DNA of 15,581 nucleotides. Source: Spirochaetia bacterium (GTDB lineage Bacteria; Spirochaetota; Spirochaetia; Sphaerochaetales; Sphaerochaetaceae). The translations under genes were made by a program, and so were the position numbers. Within the stretch, counting starts at the first letter, position 1, and each line of letters opens with the position of its first letter. The stretch lies in assembly GCA_009929055.1 (NCBI GenBank), contig SABI01000031.1, positions 1 through 15,581 on the forward strand, read 5' to 3'. The notes under the pieces were generated by a model. It did not search any database. It saw only the letters and a list, made by a program, of their open reading frames with translations, and had not been told where the DNA came from. Below, piece by piece: positions 1 to 8,767 of the stretch.

Positions 1-171
1 CTTGACCCAGAATTGTATGACTATAAATACTCAGCAGATGAGAGAAAGATGAGACAAACTATTAAGTCACTTGATGAGTTTATAAAGCCCACAGGTAAAG
101 AAACTGAGACTGCACCACTTGATAAGAAAAAAGTTGACTTAGGTAACAAAATATTCTTTGGGGGTAACTAA
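1..171 (+). CDS. C-terminal end of an upstream gene (possibly terminase large subunit)
   Basis: An open frame runs in from the left edge in frame 1 and ends at TAA 169-171, giving a 56-residue tail beginning LDPELYDYKYSADERKMRQT and ending NKIFFGGN. The tail is charged and Lys-rich, with no motif I can recognise. Its stop overlaps the portal start (TAATG), so the two genes are translationally coupled. In P22-type and many other tailed phages the terminase large subunit directly precedes the portal, so that is the best guess from position. Nothing in the visible residues proves it; the ATPase and nuclease motifs would lie outside the window. Confidence 0.6.
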   Translation, partial: LDPELYDYKYSADERKMRQTIKSLDEFIKPTGKETETAPLDKKKVDLGNKIFFGGN

Positions 172-1982
172 TGCAAACTGATATTAAAACACTCCAAGAT
201 ACTTTTAAAGTGGGCTATGAGGCATTCTATGCTTCCAGAGAGGAGGCTAGAGAGATAGTTGATATGTTCCATAATAGGCAGTATACTGATGCCCAGTTAA
301 CTGTACTATATAACAGAGGACAACCTTCAGAAACCTTTAACATCATTAAGATGTTTGGCAGACTAGTACTGGGTTATTACTCCTCAGTTATAAATACAGT
401 AGTAGCACAACCTGTTCAAGAGGATGATGTTATTACTGCTGCAGTTATAAATGATATGATTGACTACACACTTAGAGAGAATAACTTTGAGAATGAAGGA
501 GACAAAATTAAACTGGATGGACTACTGTCTGGTTTAATGGCAGCCTATACAGTTGTAGTACCCACTGGGGAAAAGGATGAGTTTGGTAGGCCTCAATATA
601 GAATTGAGATTCAGCATGTACCCTCTGAAGAATTAGTTCTTGACCCAATGAGTAGAAAAGAGGACTACAGTGACTCCAGATTTCTTCACAGGTTTAAGTG
701 GCTGGATAAATCAACTTGTGTGAGATTATTTGGAAAGGGTAAAGTGGAGAAACTAGAGTCAATGTTTAATCACTTGAATATACCTGAAGCAGATTTTGCT
801 TATATCTACAACCAAGAATTTACTGGGCACTATAAAACATTTGATAACTACCTCATAGTTCATTCTATTATTACAGATGATAAAGGGGAGGTGTGGTCAA
901 TTTTTTGGAGTGGGGATGAGGAACTGGATAGAAAGAAAATATCTTATAAGGGAGTAAAATCTCCCTATAGAATTCAGAGAGTTCAATCTAGTAATATTCC
1001 TGAGTACTATGGTATTTTCAAGGATGTAAAGGAAACTCAGAAAGCTATTAACCAAGCACTTATTAAAATTCAACTCATGGTCAATACACAGAAGGCATTT
1101 GTAGAGGAGGGAGCAGTTGAGAACCTAGCTACCTTTACAGACCAGTTCAATAGAGTTAATGCAGTTATTCCAGTAATTAGTTTAGCAGGAATAAAAATAG
1201 AAAACTTAACTAGAGAAGTCCTGGACCAGTATACAATTATTGACAAGGCCATGGACAGAATACAGAGAGTTCTGTCCATAAATGACAGTTTCCTAGGTAT
1301 GGCTTATGCTAGTGATTCTGGTAGTAAGGTTAAGTTGCAACAGAACCAATCCATTATTGCACTTAGTTACTTTACTAACAGATTAAAGCAATTTTATAGG
1401 CTACTAGGTTGGGATATACTAAACTTGTTTAAACAGTACTTTACTGCTAATCAAGTGTTTAGAATTGCCGACCAGTATGAAGGTTCAAAGTGGATTGAAA
1501 TAAATAAACCTCTTAAAGTTCCATCAGGACAAGTTGACCCTCAAACAGGCCAACCTTTAATGAGAATGGTTTTTGAGGAAGTAGTTGACCCTGAGGATGG
1601 AAAACCTATGGTTGATGATGAAGGTTTTATAATTGTTGCTCCAATTCCTACTATGGACTCTGAGATTAAGTTTACTAAGGCAGACATAGAGGTAACTAGT
1701 GTTGCCTATAATGATGAGACTGAGAAGAACCAGTTAATGTTAGACTCAGTTCTTAATGGAGGAATTGGCCAGATGCTTAGTACAGTATACCCAGTAGGTT
1801 ACTTCAAGGCAGCAGCACTGTCAGTTAAGAACATTAAGGCTAAGTTTAGTCCTGATATTGCTAATATTATTAATGAAGCTTCTCAAATGCTACAAGGTAA
1901 TCCTCAAGCACAAGCAGCAGTCTCACAAATGGGTCAGGCTAATTTAGGTGGACAACAAATGACTCAATTACCTCAAGGATAA
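171..1982 (+). CDS. Portal protein, P22-type
   Basis: This 603-residue protein resembles the P22-type portal family. These proteins form the dodecameric ring at one capsid vertex through which DNA is packaged and ejected and to which the tail attaches. The N-terminal part (about residues 20-75) is a helical region with a tyrosine/asparagine-rich segment (HNRQYTDAQL...NIIKMFGRLVLGYYS), as in such portals. A long region rich in beta strands and helices follows. The C-terminus (about 570-603) is Gln/Ala/Gly-rich and probably flexible. The length is a little below that of P22 portal (about 725 residues). The start overlaps the previous stop (TAATG) and is preceded by a GGGGGT stretch that could serve as ribosome binding site. 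The next gene starts 4 bases after the stop. Assignment rests on overall sequence character, not on a short diagnostic motif. Confidence 0.82.
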   Translation: MQTDIKTLQDTFKVGYEAFYASREEAREIVDMFHNRQYTDAQLTVLYNRGQPSETFNIIKMFGRLVLGYYSSVINTVVAQPVQEDDVITAAVINDMIDYTLRENNFENEGDKIKLDGLLSGLMAAYTVVVPTGEKDEFGRPQYRIEIQHVPSEELVLDPMSRKEDYSDSRFLHRFKWLDKSTCVRLFGKGKVEKLESMFNHLNIPEADFAYIYNQEFTGHYKTFDNYLIVHSIITDDKGEVWSIFWSGDEELDRKKISYKGVKSPYRIQRVQSSNIPEYYGIFKDVKETQKAINQALIKIQLMVNTQKAFVEEGAVENLATFTDQFNRVNAVIPVISLAGIKIENLTREVLDQYTIIDKAMDRIQRVLSINDSFLGMAYASDSGSKVKLQQNQSIIALSYFTNRLKQFYRLLGWDILNLFKQYFTANQVFRIADQYEGSKWIEINKPLKVPSGQVDPQTGQPLMRMVFEEVVDPEDGKPMVDDEGFIIVAPIPTMDSEIKFTKADIEVTSVAYNDETEKNQLMLDSVLNGGIGQMLSTVYPVGYFKAAALSVKNIKAKFSPDIANIINEASQMLQGNPQAQAAVSQMGQANLGGQQMTQLPQG

Positions 1983-1985
1983 TAG

Positions 1986-4900
1986 ATGAGCAAGTATGAA
2001 GAAGCAGTAAAAGCAGGATTAACTGATGATGATATAGTTGGTTTGTTTCAACCCAAGATGCAAACAGCTCTAACCCAAATGGGGGATAGTGATACAGATA
2101 CATTCCTAAGAACTCAAATGGGTTTACCTGACCGCTTAGTAAGTAAACTAATGGGTAAAGCACCTGTTAAAACCTTACCTCCTGAGGATATGTCACCAGA
2201 GGCTAAGGCAGCTCCTACTGTGCCAGCTCAGGAAACACCTCCTCAGAGTACATGGGACAAGGTTCAAGAAAACATAGTAGGTTTTGGTAAGGAAGTATCC
2301 AGAACTGCAGAGAGTATGTTCCAACAAGCTAAACCTGGGTTGGAACAAGGTCTAGGAGCAGTTGCAGGTGTGGCTGGTGTTGCAGTTGAAGGTAGTGAGA
2401 ATATAATGGAGTACATAACAGGTACTCCTACAGTTACACTTGCTGAGGCAGGTGTTGCTGATGTAAATACTACTTTAGGTAAAACACTAAGTAAGTACTC
2501 AGATAACCTAGACAAAAAGTGGACAGCAGAGTATGGTAAGAAGATAAATGTGCCCAAACTAATGGCAGACATTACTATGGGACTCAAATTACCAGCCATG
2601 ACTGTTGAAACCTCAGTTACAGCCCTGGGTGCTTTAAAGAATCTAATTAATCCTCAGAATGTAAAGTCCATACTAACTAGTGTTGCAATTACAGATGCAC
2701 AGTTAAGAAGAGATGAGGTTCCAAATGCAGAAGCATGGGCAGTAGGTTTTGGTGTACTACAAGGAGTAGTACCCACAGGCATATCCATGGTTAATACTAG
2801 AACTATTAGTAAAGCTAACAAGTATATGGATGAAGTTCTAAGAATTAAACCAGAGGAGTATGAAAGAGAACTTAATTCACTTTCTCAATATATGGATATA
2901 TCCCACTTATCTGACTTTGAGAAGAAGGTACTAGTTGCTGGAAAGATTAATCCTCAAGCTGCTGCAGCCTTACAAAAAGTAGTTCTTTCAGAGGATAAGT
3001 ATTCAAGTGCACTTTATCATCAAATGATGGATAAGACTGAACAAACTAGTCATATTACTCAGGCAGAAACTAGTTCATTACAAATGGCTGTTAGTGATAC
3101 TAAGTCACAAATTAAAACTCAGTATGGAAAGATGAGTGATATGATTTCCAATGCTACTGGTACCATGGCCTTTAATATGGACAAGGTTAAGTCATCAATG
3201 GCTAATATGGGGGATGAAATAAGGAGTAACTTACTGGGTAGAGATAAATCAATTAATACCTTAAACAAGATTAACAACTCAGACCCAACTACTTATGATG
3301 AGTTGGCAGAATTAACCTCTGACCTGGGTAAGAGAATTAGACAGTTACCTGATAGTGACTCATCAAAAGGTGCACTAGAGTCAGTGTATAAAAGCCTCCG
3401 TAATTCTATTGAGGACCAAGTGGGTACTTATGCATCTCAGGAAGGTAAGCAAGTTATATCAGCCACTATTCAAGGTCAGAATGAGGCTTATGCTTTCCTT
3501 AAACAAGAGTTGGAAAAGACAGACATATTTGCTTCCATACTATTCAAGAATATGCCTGAGGACCAAATGTATAAGAACCTAATTAGAGCAGTTACATCAA
3601 AAACTAATCCTGAGTTAACTGAAAAGTTTATGGAAACCCTCAATAGGGTCAAACAAACTACTAGTCCCGAGTTAGTGGAACAAAGTATAGTTAAACAGAT
3701 AATTGAAGGCTCAAAGAGAAAAGTAAGTGATGCAGGGGATAAGTTAATTGACTTTGCTCAGTTGTCAAAAACTTTAGATGAACTACCTGAGGGTATTATA
3801 GCTTCCCCTCAAGCTAAACTAGTTGTTGAGTCCTTGCAAGATATTGCTTCCTTTAGTAAGTATGACCTAACATTAGCTAAAAGTATTAGTAAATTTGGGG
3901 GAGTTGAGGCTCAAAGACTGTCTGGTCAGGTGAGTTCAATTCTAGGTTTTAGTGCAGGCCTAAAGGTACAGCAGTTTTTGGCTAAGGCAGGTTTGAGGTT
4001 AATTAATGATGCTTCTGCCTATGCAGTTTCAGTTGCCAAGGTTCTAGACAAAGAAAAAGAATTGCCTATTATTATAGGCCAGTTTAAGAATGCTTTTGGC
4101 TACTCATTGCCTAAGGATGACCTTAGTCAATTAGACAAGTATCTTAATCAAATGACTGACCTGTACAATGAGTCCACAGTTACACATAATGCTACTATGC
4201 TTCAAAGAGCACTAAGTAATAATGAAGGAACATACTATAGTAGACTAAGTGACTTGTACTCAGAAGGTCAGTTAAAGGACATGTTTAACATACAGAATAG
4301 TTTTAAGGGAGTGGATAACCTACCTTACACTAGTATAAACAAAGAGTTAACTTTTAGATGGGATAAACTAACTAATAGTCCTCAGGATGTAAAAGATATA
4401 TCTGCTACACTGGGTCAAACATTTCCAGGAAAGAAGATAGTTCTAGGTGACACTACTGACCTAACAGGGGAGGTATGGACTATTAGTAGACAGGACCAGT
4501 TTACTCCAGGTGAGTTATCAAAGAGAGCATTGGACTTATTGGATGGAAAACTGTCAGGTGTTAAATATAACCTGTCAAGAGAAATTCCAGACATAATGGG
4601 TCAAGGTGAGTTAAAGATTATGAGTAATGATATTGAACACCATCTTAAAAAATGGGGGTTCAAGGAAGCACCTGAACATACTAGTATGAGTCAAACTGGT
4701 CCTGCAAACTTTGAGTGGAGGGGACCTAGTGGTAACATTTCCTTAAGTAGAAGACTAAATCAAGAGACAGGTATCTATGAGTGGAGAGCTTATACTATGG
4801 GATTTGACCCAGGTAGTGGGTCAGGTGGAAATTGGTATCAGGGTGTATTTGATTGGATTGATTCCATGGGTCCCAAGCATACCTATGTTGCTACACATGG

Positions 4901-5504
4901 TTTAACATATATAAACCAGTATAGAGCTAGTATAAATCAAATTAAGGCCTCATTAAGGTCAGGTAATATGAGCCACAATATTCAACCCAATGCAGTTCAA
5001 GTAGGCACAAGAGACCTACCTTCTCATGGTGGAATTATTAAGGGTGGTAAGGATACATTTGAAGGTATGTCATCAGGAGTTATCACCTACATTGAAAGAA
5101 TGGTTGAAGAGTCTCTGGGTACAAGTGGGTTTAAATTGGCTAATATGACTGATACTCAAATTCAGGAGGTTGTGGCAAAGTGGCAGAAATCAGGCACATC
5201 CCATGCTAAATCAACTGGTGTAAATACACTAAAAATGATGAGGGCAATAGCTAGAGACCCAAAAGGAACTAGTGTGGGTGGGAGGGAAAACTTTGCTAAT
5301 AGAGCAGAAGATTTAATTGACAACATGCCACAACCCTTAGTTAAATCTGAAGTAAGAAGTGGACCCACCCTAAATGACAAACTTGCAGGAGCTAGTTCAG
5401 TAGCTGAGGCAAGAGCAGTACTGGATGAGGCCCAAGCTAGTGGGTTAATATCCAGGCAGGAGTATCAAAAATTGATTAATGACTGGATTCAAGGAAATGT
5501 ATAA
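1986..5504 (+). CDS. Large probable virion / DNA-ejection protein, 1172 aa
   Basis: I do not recognise a family. The protein is 1172 residues, mostly predicted helix, and rich in Lys, Ser, Gln and Thr. A Pro-rich linker lies at about 60-90. A small Gly/Ala/Val-rich hydrophobic segment (about 121-135, GLGAVAGVAGVAV) could insert into a membrane, and a second hydrophobic helical stretch sits near 650-690. The C-terminal third (about 800-1010) looks more globular, rich in Trp, Gly and Asp. The last 40 residues form a short helical domain (SVAEARAVLDEAQASGL). Large size, mixed amphipathic and hydrophobic helices and a place next to the portal suit an internal or ejection protein of a podovirus, by inference only. 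I see no lysozyme or transglycosylase catalytic motif. The start has AAGGA six bases upstream, inside the end of the portal gene. It is the last gene before the terminator. Confidence 0.6.
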   Translation: MSKYEEAVKAGLTDDDIVGLFQPKMQTALTQMGDSDTDTFLRTQMGLPDRLVSKLMGKAPVKTLPPEDMSPEAKAAPTVPAQETPPQSTWDKVQENIVGFGKEVSRTAESMFQQAKPGLEQGLGAVAGVAGVAVEGSENIMEYITGTPTVTLAEAGVADVNTTLGKTLSKYSDNLDKKWTAEYGKKINVPKLMADITMGLKLPAMTVETSVTALGALKNLINPQNVKSILTSVAITDAQLRRDEVPNAEAWAVGFGVLQGVVPTGISMVNTRTISKANKYMDEVLRIKPEEYERELNSLSQYMDISHLSDFEKKVLVAGKINPQAAAALQKVVLSEDKYSSALYHQMMDKTEQTSHITQAETSSLQMAVSDTKSQIKTQYGKMSDMISNATGTMAFNMDKVKSSMANMGDEIRSNLLGRDKSINTLNKINNSDPTTYDELAELTSDLGKRIRQLPDSDSSKGALESVYKSLRNSIEDQVGTYASQEGKQVISATIQGQNEAYAFLKQELEKTDIFASILFKNMPEDQMYKNLIRAVTSKTNPELTEKFMETLNRVKQTTSPELVEQSIVKQIIEGSKRKVSDAGDKLIDFAQLSKTLDELPEGIIASPQAKLVVESLQDIASFSKYDLTLAKSISKFGGVEAQRLSGQVSSILGFSAGLKVQQFLAKAGLRLINDASAYAVSVAKVLDKEKELPIIIGQFKNAFGYSLPKDDLSQLDKYLNQMTDLYNESTVTHNATMLQRALSNNEGTYYSRLSDLYSEGQLKDMFNIQNSFKGVDNLPYTSINKELTFRWDKLTNSPQDVKDISATLGQTFPGKKIVLGDTTDLTGEVWTISRQDQFTPGELSKRALDLLDGKLSGVKYNLSREIPDIMGQGELKIMSNDIEHHLKKWGFKEAPEHTSMSQTGPANFEWRGPSGNISLSRRLNQETGIYEWRAYTMGFDPGSGSGGNWYQGVFDWIDSMGPKHTYVATHGLTYINQYRASINQIKASLRSGNMSHNIQPNAVQVGTRDLPSHGGIIKGGKDTFEGMSSGVITYIERMVEESLGTSGFKLANMTDTQIQEVVAKWQKSGTSHAKSTGVNTLKMMRAIARDPKGTSVGGRENFANRAEDLIDNMPQPLVKSEVRSGPTLNDKLAGASSVAEARAVLDEAQASGLISRQEYQKLINDWIQGNV

Positions 5505-5533
5505 AGACTGAGGTTTTACACCTCAGTCCTTTT
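5503..5533. terminator. Hairpin terminator between convergent blocks
   Basis: A perfect 8-bp stem pairs GACTGAGG (5506-5513) with CCTCAGTC (5521-5528) around a 7-base loop. It is extended by A-T pairs past one A/C mismatch. TTTT follows on the plus strand (5530-5533), and a shorter TTT tract follows on the minus strand, so it probably works better for the plus-strand transcript. The 11-base intergenic gap lies inside it. The stop codon of the minus-strand helicase (5516-5518) falls in the loop, and that gene's last codons form one arm of the stem. Confidence 0.8.
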
Positions 5534-6754
5534 ATAGGTTTCATTGTTAAAGTCTTCCTTCTTACTAACCTTCTTATAAACCTGCTCACTTATAGCATTC
5601 TTTACCAGGATATGGAGGACATGCAGAGTATTACTCCCATTGATATTAACAATTCTCTCCCTCCTCTGAATAAACTTTGCTCCTGAATAGTCAGAGCTAA
5701 GTATAACAAAGCTACTTAGGTGAGAAAGGTCAACCCCCTCACTGTGTGCATTTGAAGAGTAGATTTTAGCTTTCTTAAAATGTTTCTCAAGTAATTTCCT
5801 TTCACCCAAAAAGTGACACATTATCCCCAGGCCTTCATGGTCACCAAATGTATTCTTTATGTAGTCCACCTTCTCTGTATTGCCTAGTAGAAAGTACTCC
5901 TCACCTATCTTTGCAACCCCACTCTCAACCATGTGTAAACTAACTCTTAGTTTCATAGTTGAGTCACCCACAATAGGTTCAGGTAACCCCTCAACATATA
6001 CTAATAGATGTTTCTGTAAGTAGTTATACACATCCTTAGTTTCCTCATCAAGTGTTACATAATGCACTTGGTCTTGGGCCTGTAAATCATGGCTTATACC
6101 TGCATCCTCTTGGGTCATGTAAACTGTAAACTGGTCAATCTCATCAAGTAACTTGGGCTGGTACTTATCATACTGTTGTATCATTCTACCTGCAGCTTGA
6201 ATACAGTAAGGTTTACCCCACTCACTAAAAAACTTATAAAAGTTGTCATGGTAGAAAGGTTTATACTTTGAGAAGCACATTTGATGAAATATGCTATTGG
6301 GACTCTCAACTATAGCTGTACCAGACAAATTTATATGAGGTAACTCCTCACATACCTTCTTTATAACTCTCCATCTTCCTGAGGGTTTGGGAAAGGCACC
6401 AATGTTGTGGGACTCATCAATTATTACAAGGTCAAAGTCCTTGGGATTAACTTTTAGTTTATAAGTCCACTTACTATTATGCTCAGTAGCAGTACCTAGT
6501 TTCTCATAGTTAATAACTGTATACTTCTTCTTAATGAGATAACCTTCAATAAACTTAGTCCATCCTGGAATAGCATTAATTTTAGTTACTACTAGAATGT
6601 TCTGTATCCTATCAGATGTTTTCTCACAAACTAGTATAGCAGTTAGAGTCTTACCACTTCTAGGTTTACCTGCTAGATATACATAACCCTTATCCTGTAA
6701 ATGAATCCAGCACTCTTCTGCCTTTTCAATTTGATGTGACATAGCTTTAATCAT
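5516..6754 (-). CDS. Superfamily 2 helicase (DEAD/SNF2-like), phage type
   Basis: This 412-residue protein has the motifs of an SF2 ATP-dependent helicase or translocase. They are Walker A GKPRSGKT (29-36), Walker B DESH (113-116), motif III SGT (144-146), an EGVDL motif (339-343), and the arginine-finger motif QRRER (363-367). Family members use ATP to move on or remodel DNA or protein-DNA complexes. It is short, with a compact second RecA domain. This is not a DnaB-like hexameric replicative helicase, so its role is more likely recombination, repair or branch migration. The start overlaps the end of the VRR-NUC gene by 8 bases and has AAAGGA seven bases upstream. A second Met lies at residue 5. 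The adjacent VRR-NUC nuclease suggests the two may act together. The last codons are shared with the convergent terminator. Confidence 0.88.
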   Translation of the reverse strand: MIKAMSHQIEKAEECWIHLQDKGYVYLAGKPRSGKTLTAILVCEKTSDRIQNILVVTKINAIPGWTKFIEGYLIKKKYTVINYEKLGTATEHNSKWTYKLKVNPKDFDLVIIDESHNIGAFPKPSGRWRVIKKVCEELPHINLSGTAIVESPNSIFHQMCFSKYKPFYHDNFYKFFSEWGKPYCIQAAGRMIQQYDKYQPKLLDEIDQFTVYMTQEDAGISHDLQAQDQVHYVTLDEETKDVYNYLQKHLLVYVEGLPEPIVGDSTMKLRVSLHMVESGVAKIGEEYFLLGNTEKVDYIKNTFGDHEGLGIMCHFLGERKLLEKHFKKAKIYSSNAHSEGVDLSHLSSFVILSSDYSGAKFIQRRERIVNINGSNTLHVLHILVKNAISEQVYKKVSKKEDFNNETYKRTEV

Positions 6755-7019
6755 TAAATAGTCCTTTCACTGTTTCAAGGCTATCTACTATTATAGCAGT
6801 GCCTCCAGATTTTACTACCCGGTTTCTGTTGTAAATTTGGAGGGGTTTTGTCTCACTCAACCTACCAGGTGCTTTAAGTTCAAGGGCTAGAAACTTACCT
6901 TGATAACAAACTAGTAGGTCAGGAACACCAGATTTACTTGCAGCTATAACCTTTACAACATAGGCACCTTTCTCTTCCAAGTATTTTATTACTTTACTTT
7001 GAAGAGTTGACTCCTTCAT
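6747..7019 (-). CDS. VRR-NUC domain nuclease
   Basis: This 90-residue protein consists of a single VRR-NUC domain of the PD-(D/E)XK nuclease superfamily. The catalytic core is visible: GVPD (31-34, with D34), LELK (46-49, with E47 and K49), and a downstream Gln (Q61) before a helix. An upstream Glu and Gln at positions 3 and 7 belong to the usual first helix. Stand-alone VRR-NUC proteins are common in phages; some cut Holliday-junction-like or flap structures, but the substrate here cannot be read from sequence. The start codon overlaps the ligase stop (TAATG) and has GGAGA seven bases upstream. The gene overlaps the following helicase gene by 8 bases, so the pair is probably co-translated. 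Confidence 0.88.
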   Translation of the reverse strand: MKESTLQSKVIKYLEEKGAYVVKVIAASKSGVPDLLVCYQGKFLALELKAPGRLSETKPLQIYNRNRVVKSGGTAIIVDSLETVKGLFND

Positions 7020-7942
7020 TAGTCAATCTCCATTGGAGCTTTGTCTTCCCTTACTGTGTGGAACACAGGTTGGAGGTATGTATCCTGGATTTGTTCATAA
7101 CTAATTTCAACAACTTGGCCAATAAAGAACTGAGGTGCCATACTCCTTTGGTCATCTGTTAGTCCACTACCCACTGAGACAGTCCTACCTAGTCTATCTC
7201 TAAGTACCAGTGCTCCAATCATATGTGTATATTTACCTGTACCAGGTTCAACACCAATGCAGAGTATATCCACAGTGGGTCTACTTTTGTTCTTTATAAC
7301 ATTTACAGTTCTCTTATGAGAGTTTAATCCCATACTATAGGGTGATTGACATTGAACAAACATACAACCTTCCCACCCCTCAGCAACTGCTCTTTTAGTA
7401 ATGTCAATAATATGTGCACCAGGAACTATTCTTGTACTTATTACTTCACAGACCTGAGGCAGAACTAAGTTCCTAGCTACTGCTAGTCTCTCATAGTAGG
7501 GTGTACTAGTTGAAAGTAATCCATCTGACTCTACTAAACAGTCAAAAATTCTTATAGCTACTTTATGTTTAAAAGAGGAATCAACATAGTTAATACCTTT
7601 ATTAAAGTTAGTTCTAAAGGTAGTTAGTATTGCAGACTTACCTCTGTCACCTAATTTACCCACTGACCCATAGTTAAACTCTGCTTCAAGAACAAAGTTG
7701 CTCTTATTGGATCTTAACTCCTTTAGAACATCATAGTCTGTACCTTCATTGGGAAAACTAAACTCCTTCCAGTCTGAGGTAAAGCATCTAATAGTAGCTC
7801 CAAATTTGGTTATAAAGATCCTATTACCATCATACTTAATGGACTGAATATAGTTTGAATTTACTACTAGAACTAATTCCTTAGGAGTTAAGTCCTTGTA
7901 CATTTTACCTTTTTGTTGATAATAGGGAAAAAGAGCCTTCAT
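7019..7942 (-). CDS. ATP-dependent DNA ligase
   Basis: This 307-residue enzyme would seal nicks using ATP, for example between Okazaki fragments. Motif I, with the adenylated lysine, is KYDGNR (36-41, K36). Motif III is around LEAEF (85-89), IIIa is IRIFDC (130-135), motif IV is EGWEGCMF (188-195, E191), and motif V is KNKSRPTVD (217-225). The C-terminal part (about 225-307) fits the OB-fold. The size is close to the small phage ligases of the T7 type (about 350-360 residues) but slightly shorter. The start ATGA overlaps the stop of the HTH gene by 4 bases, with AAAGG seven bases upstream. It fits a replication operon with its own polymerase and 5' nuclease, since gap filling, flap removal and sealing can be phage-encoded. 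Confidence 0.92.
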   Translation of the reverse strand: MKALFPYYQQKGKMYKDLTPKELVLVVNSNYIQSIKYDGNRIFITKFGATIRCFTSDWKEFSFPNEGTDYDVLKELRSNKSNFVLEAEFNYGSVGKLGDRGKSAILTTFRTNFNKGINYVDSSFKHKVAIRIFDCLVESDGLLSTSTPYYERLAVARNLVLPQVCEVISTRIVPGAHIIDITKRAVAEGWEGCMFVQCQSPYSMGLNSHKRTVNVIKNKSRPTVDILCIGVEPGTGKYTHMIGALVLRDRLGRTVSVGSGLTDDQRSMAPQFFIGQVVEISYEQIQDTYLQPVFHTVREDKAPMEID

Positions 7943-8199
7943 TTGAAGGCCTTTAAGTGATTTTCTAACTCTTCATAGGACTCATAAGTGTCTACTAAAG
8001 GTGCCTTACCTTCAATAGTTAAACCATTAAATATATTCATACATACAGAAGGATTTGGATTCTTAGTCTTACCATTTGAATAGTAATGGACTTGAAGAGG
8101 TGAAACCCCAATTGCTTTTGCAATTTGAGGTTTGCTCCATCTCTTTGAGATTAGTATATTCATAATAGCTGGTAAGGATAACTTGATGTATTCTCTCAT
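7939..8199 (-). CDS. Small helix-turn-helix protein
   Basis: An 86-residue protein with a Cro/C1-type helix-turn-helix at about residues 21-43 (WSKPQIAKAIGVSPLQVHYY), where a recognition helix follows the IGVS turn. The segment up to about 60 suits the rest of the small DNA-binding fold. The C-terminal 25 residues are acidic and probably form a helix (YESYEELENHLKAF). It would bind DNA as a phage regulator or assist replication. Its operator and target are not apparent, and nothing suggests a lysogeny switch because no integrase or divergent repressor/Cro pair is present. It starts one base after the folE stop, with AAGGAG five bases upstream, and overlaps the ligase gene by 4 bases. Confidence 0.8.
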   Translation of the reverse strand: MREYIKLSLPAIMNILISKRWSKPQIAKAIGVSPLQVHYYSNGKTKNPNPSVCMNIFNGLTIEGKAPLVDTYESYEELENHLKAFK

Positions 8200-8200
8200 A

Positions 8201-8767
8201 TTAACTCCTTATTAAAGACATAAACTCTTGTCTAGTCTCAGGCTCATCTAAAAAGCAACCTAATAGTTTTGAGGTTGTAGTTAGTGAACCTTGTTTCTCC
8301 ACACCTCTGCTAGACATACAAAGATGTTCTGCCTCTATAACAACTGCAACACCCAGGGGTTCAAGTTTACTCATTAGGGTCTCAGCAATCTGCACTGTTA
8401 GTCTTTCTTGCACTTGTAAGCGTCTAGCAAATATATCTGCAACACGAGCAAGTTTAGACAGTCCAATGATTTTCTTATTTGGTACATAAGCAATATGTGC
8501 CTTGCCTATAATGGGTGCAATATGATGCTCACAATGTGAATATATGGGTATATCTCTTACAAGAACCATACCATTGTAATTCTCTGACCCATCCTCAAAT
8601 ACCTTAATTATCTTATCAATGTCTGCCTTGTAACCCTTTCCCCAAAACTCTGACCAGGCCTTTAATACTCTTCTTGGTGTTTCAACTAATCCTTCTCTAT
8701 CTGGATCCTCTCCAATGTACTCTAGAAGTACCCTAACTGCAGCTAGTGCTTTTTTTTCTGTTACCAT
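8201..8767 (-). CDS. folE: GTP cyclohydrolase I
   Basis: This 188-residue enzyme would convert GTP to 7,8-dihydroneopterin triphosphate, the first step to 7-deazaguanine as well as folate. All family hallmarks are present: the GEDPDREGL(V)ETP N-terminal motif (19-31), the zinc-site HCEHH (78-82; C79 and H82), GLSKLAR (102-108), QVQERLT (118-124), and EAEHLCM.SRG (145-154; C150 is the third zinc ligand). Length is slightly below bacterial enzymes (about 220), mostly from a short N-terminus. Having its own FolE frees the phage from limiting host GTP cyclohydrolase. The gene overlaps queC by 7 bases and has AAGGAG and GGGAG just upstream. I infer a role in the deazaguanine pathway because queC, queE and queD are in the same operon. 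Confidence 0.96.
   Translation of the reverse strand: MVTEKKALAAVRVLLEYIGEDPDREGLVETPRRVLKAWSEFWGKGYKADIDKIIKVFEDGSENYNGMVLVRDIPIYSHCEHHIAPIIGKAHIAYVPNKKIIGLSKLARVADIFARRLQVQERLTVQIAETLMSKLEPLGVAVVIEAEHLCMSSRGVEKQGSLTTTSKLLGCFLDEPETRQEFMSLIRS

Noticed and set aside
7939..8199. Temperate lysogeny switch
   Set aside because: One small HTH protein in an early operon, with no integrase, attachment site or divergent repressor pair.
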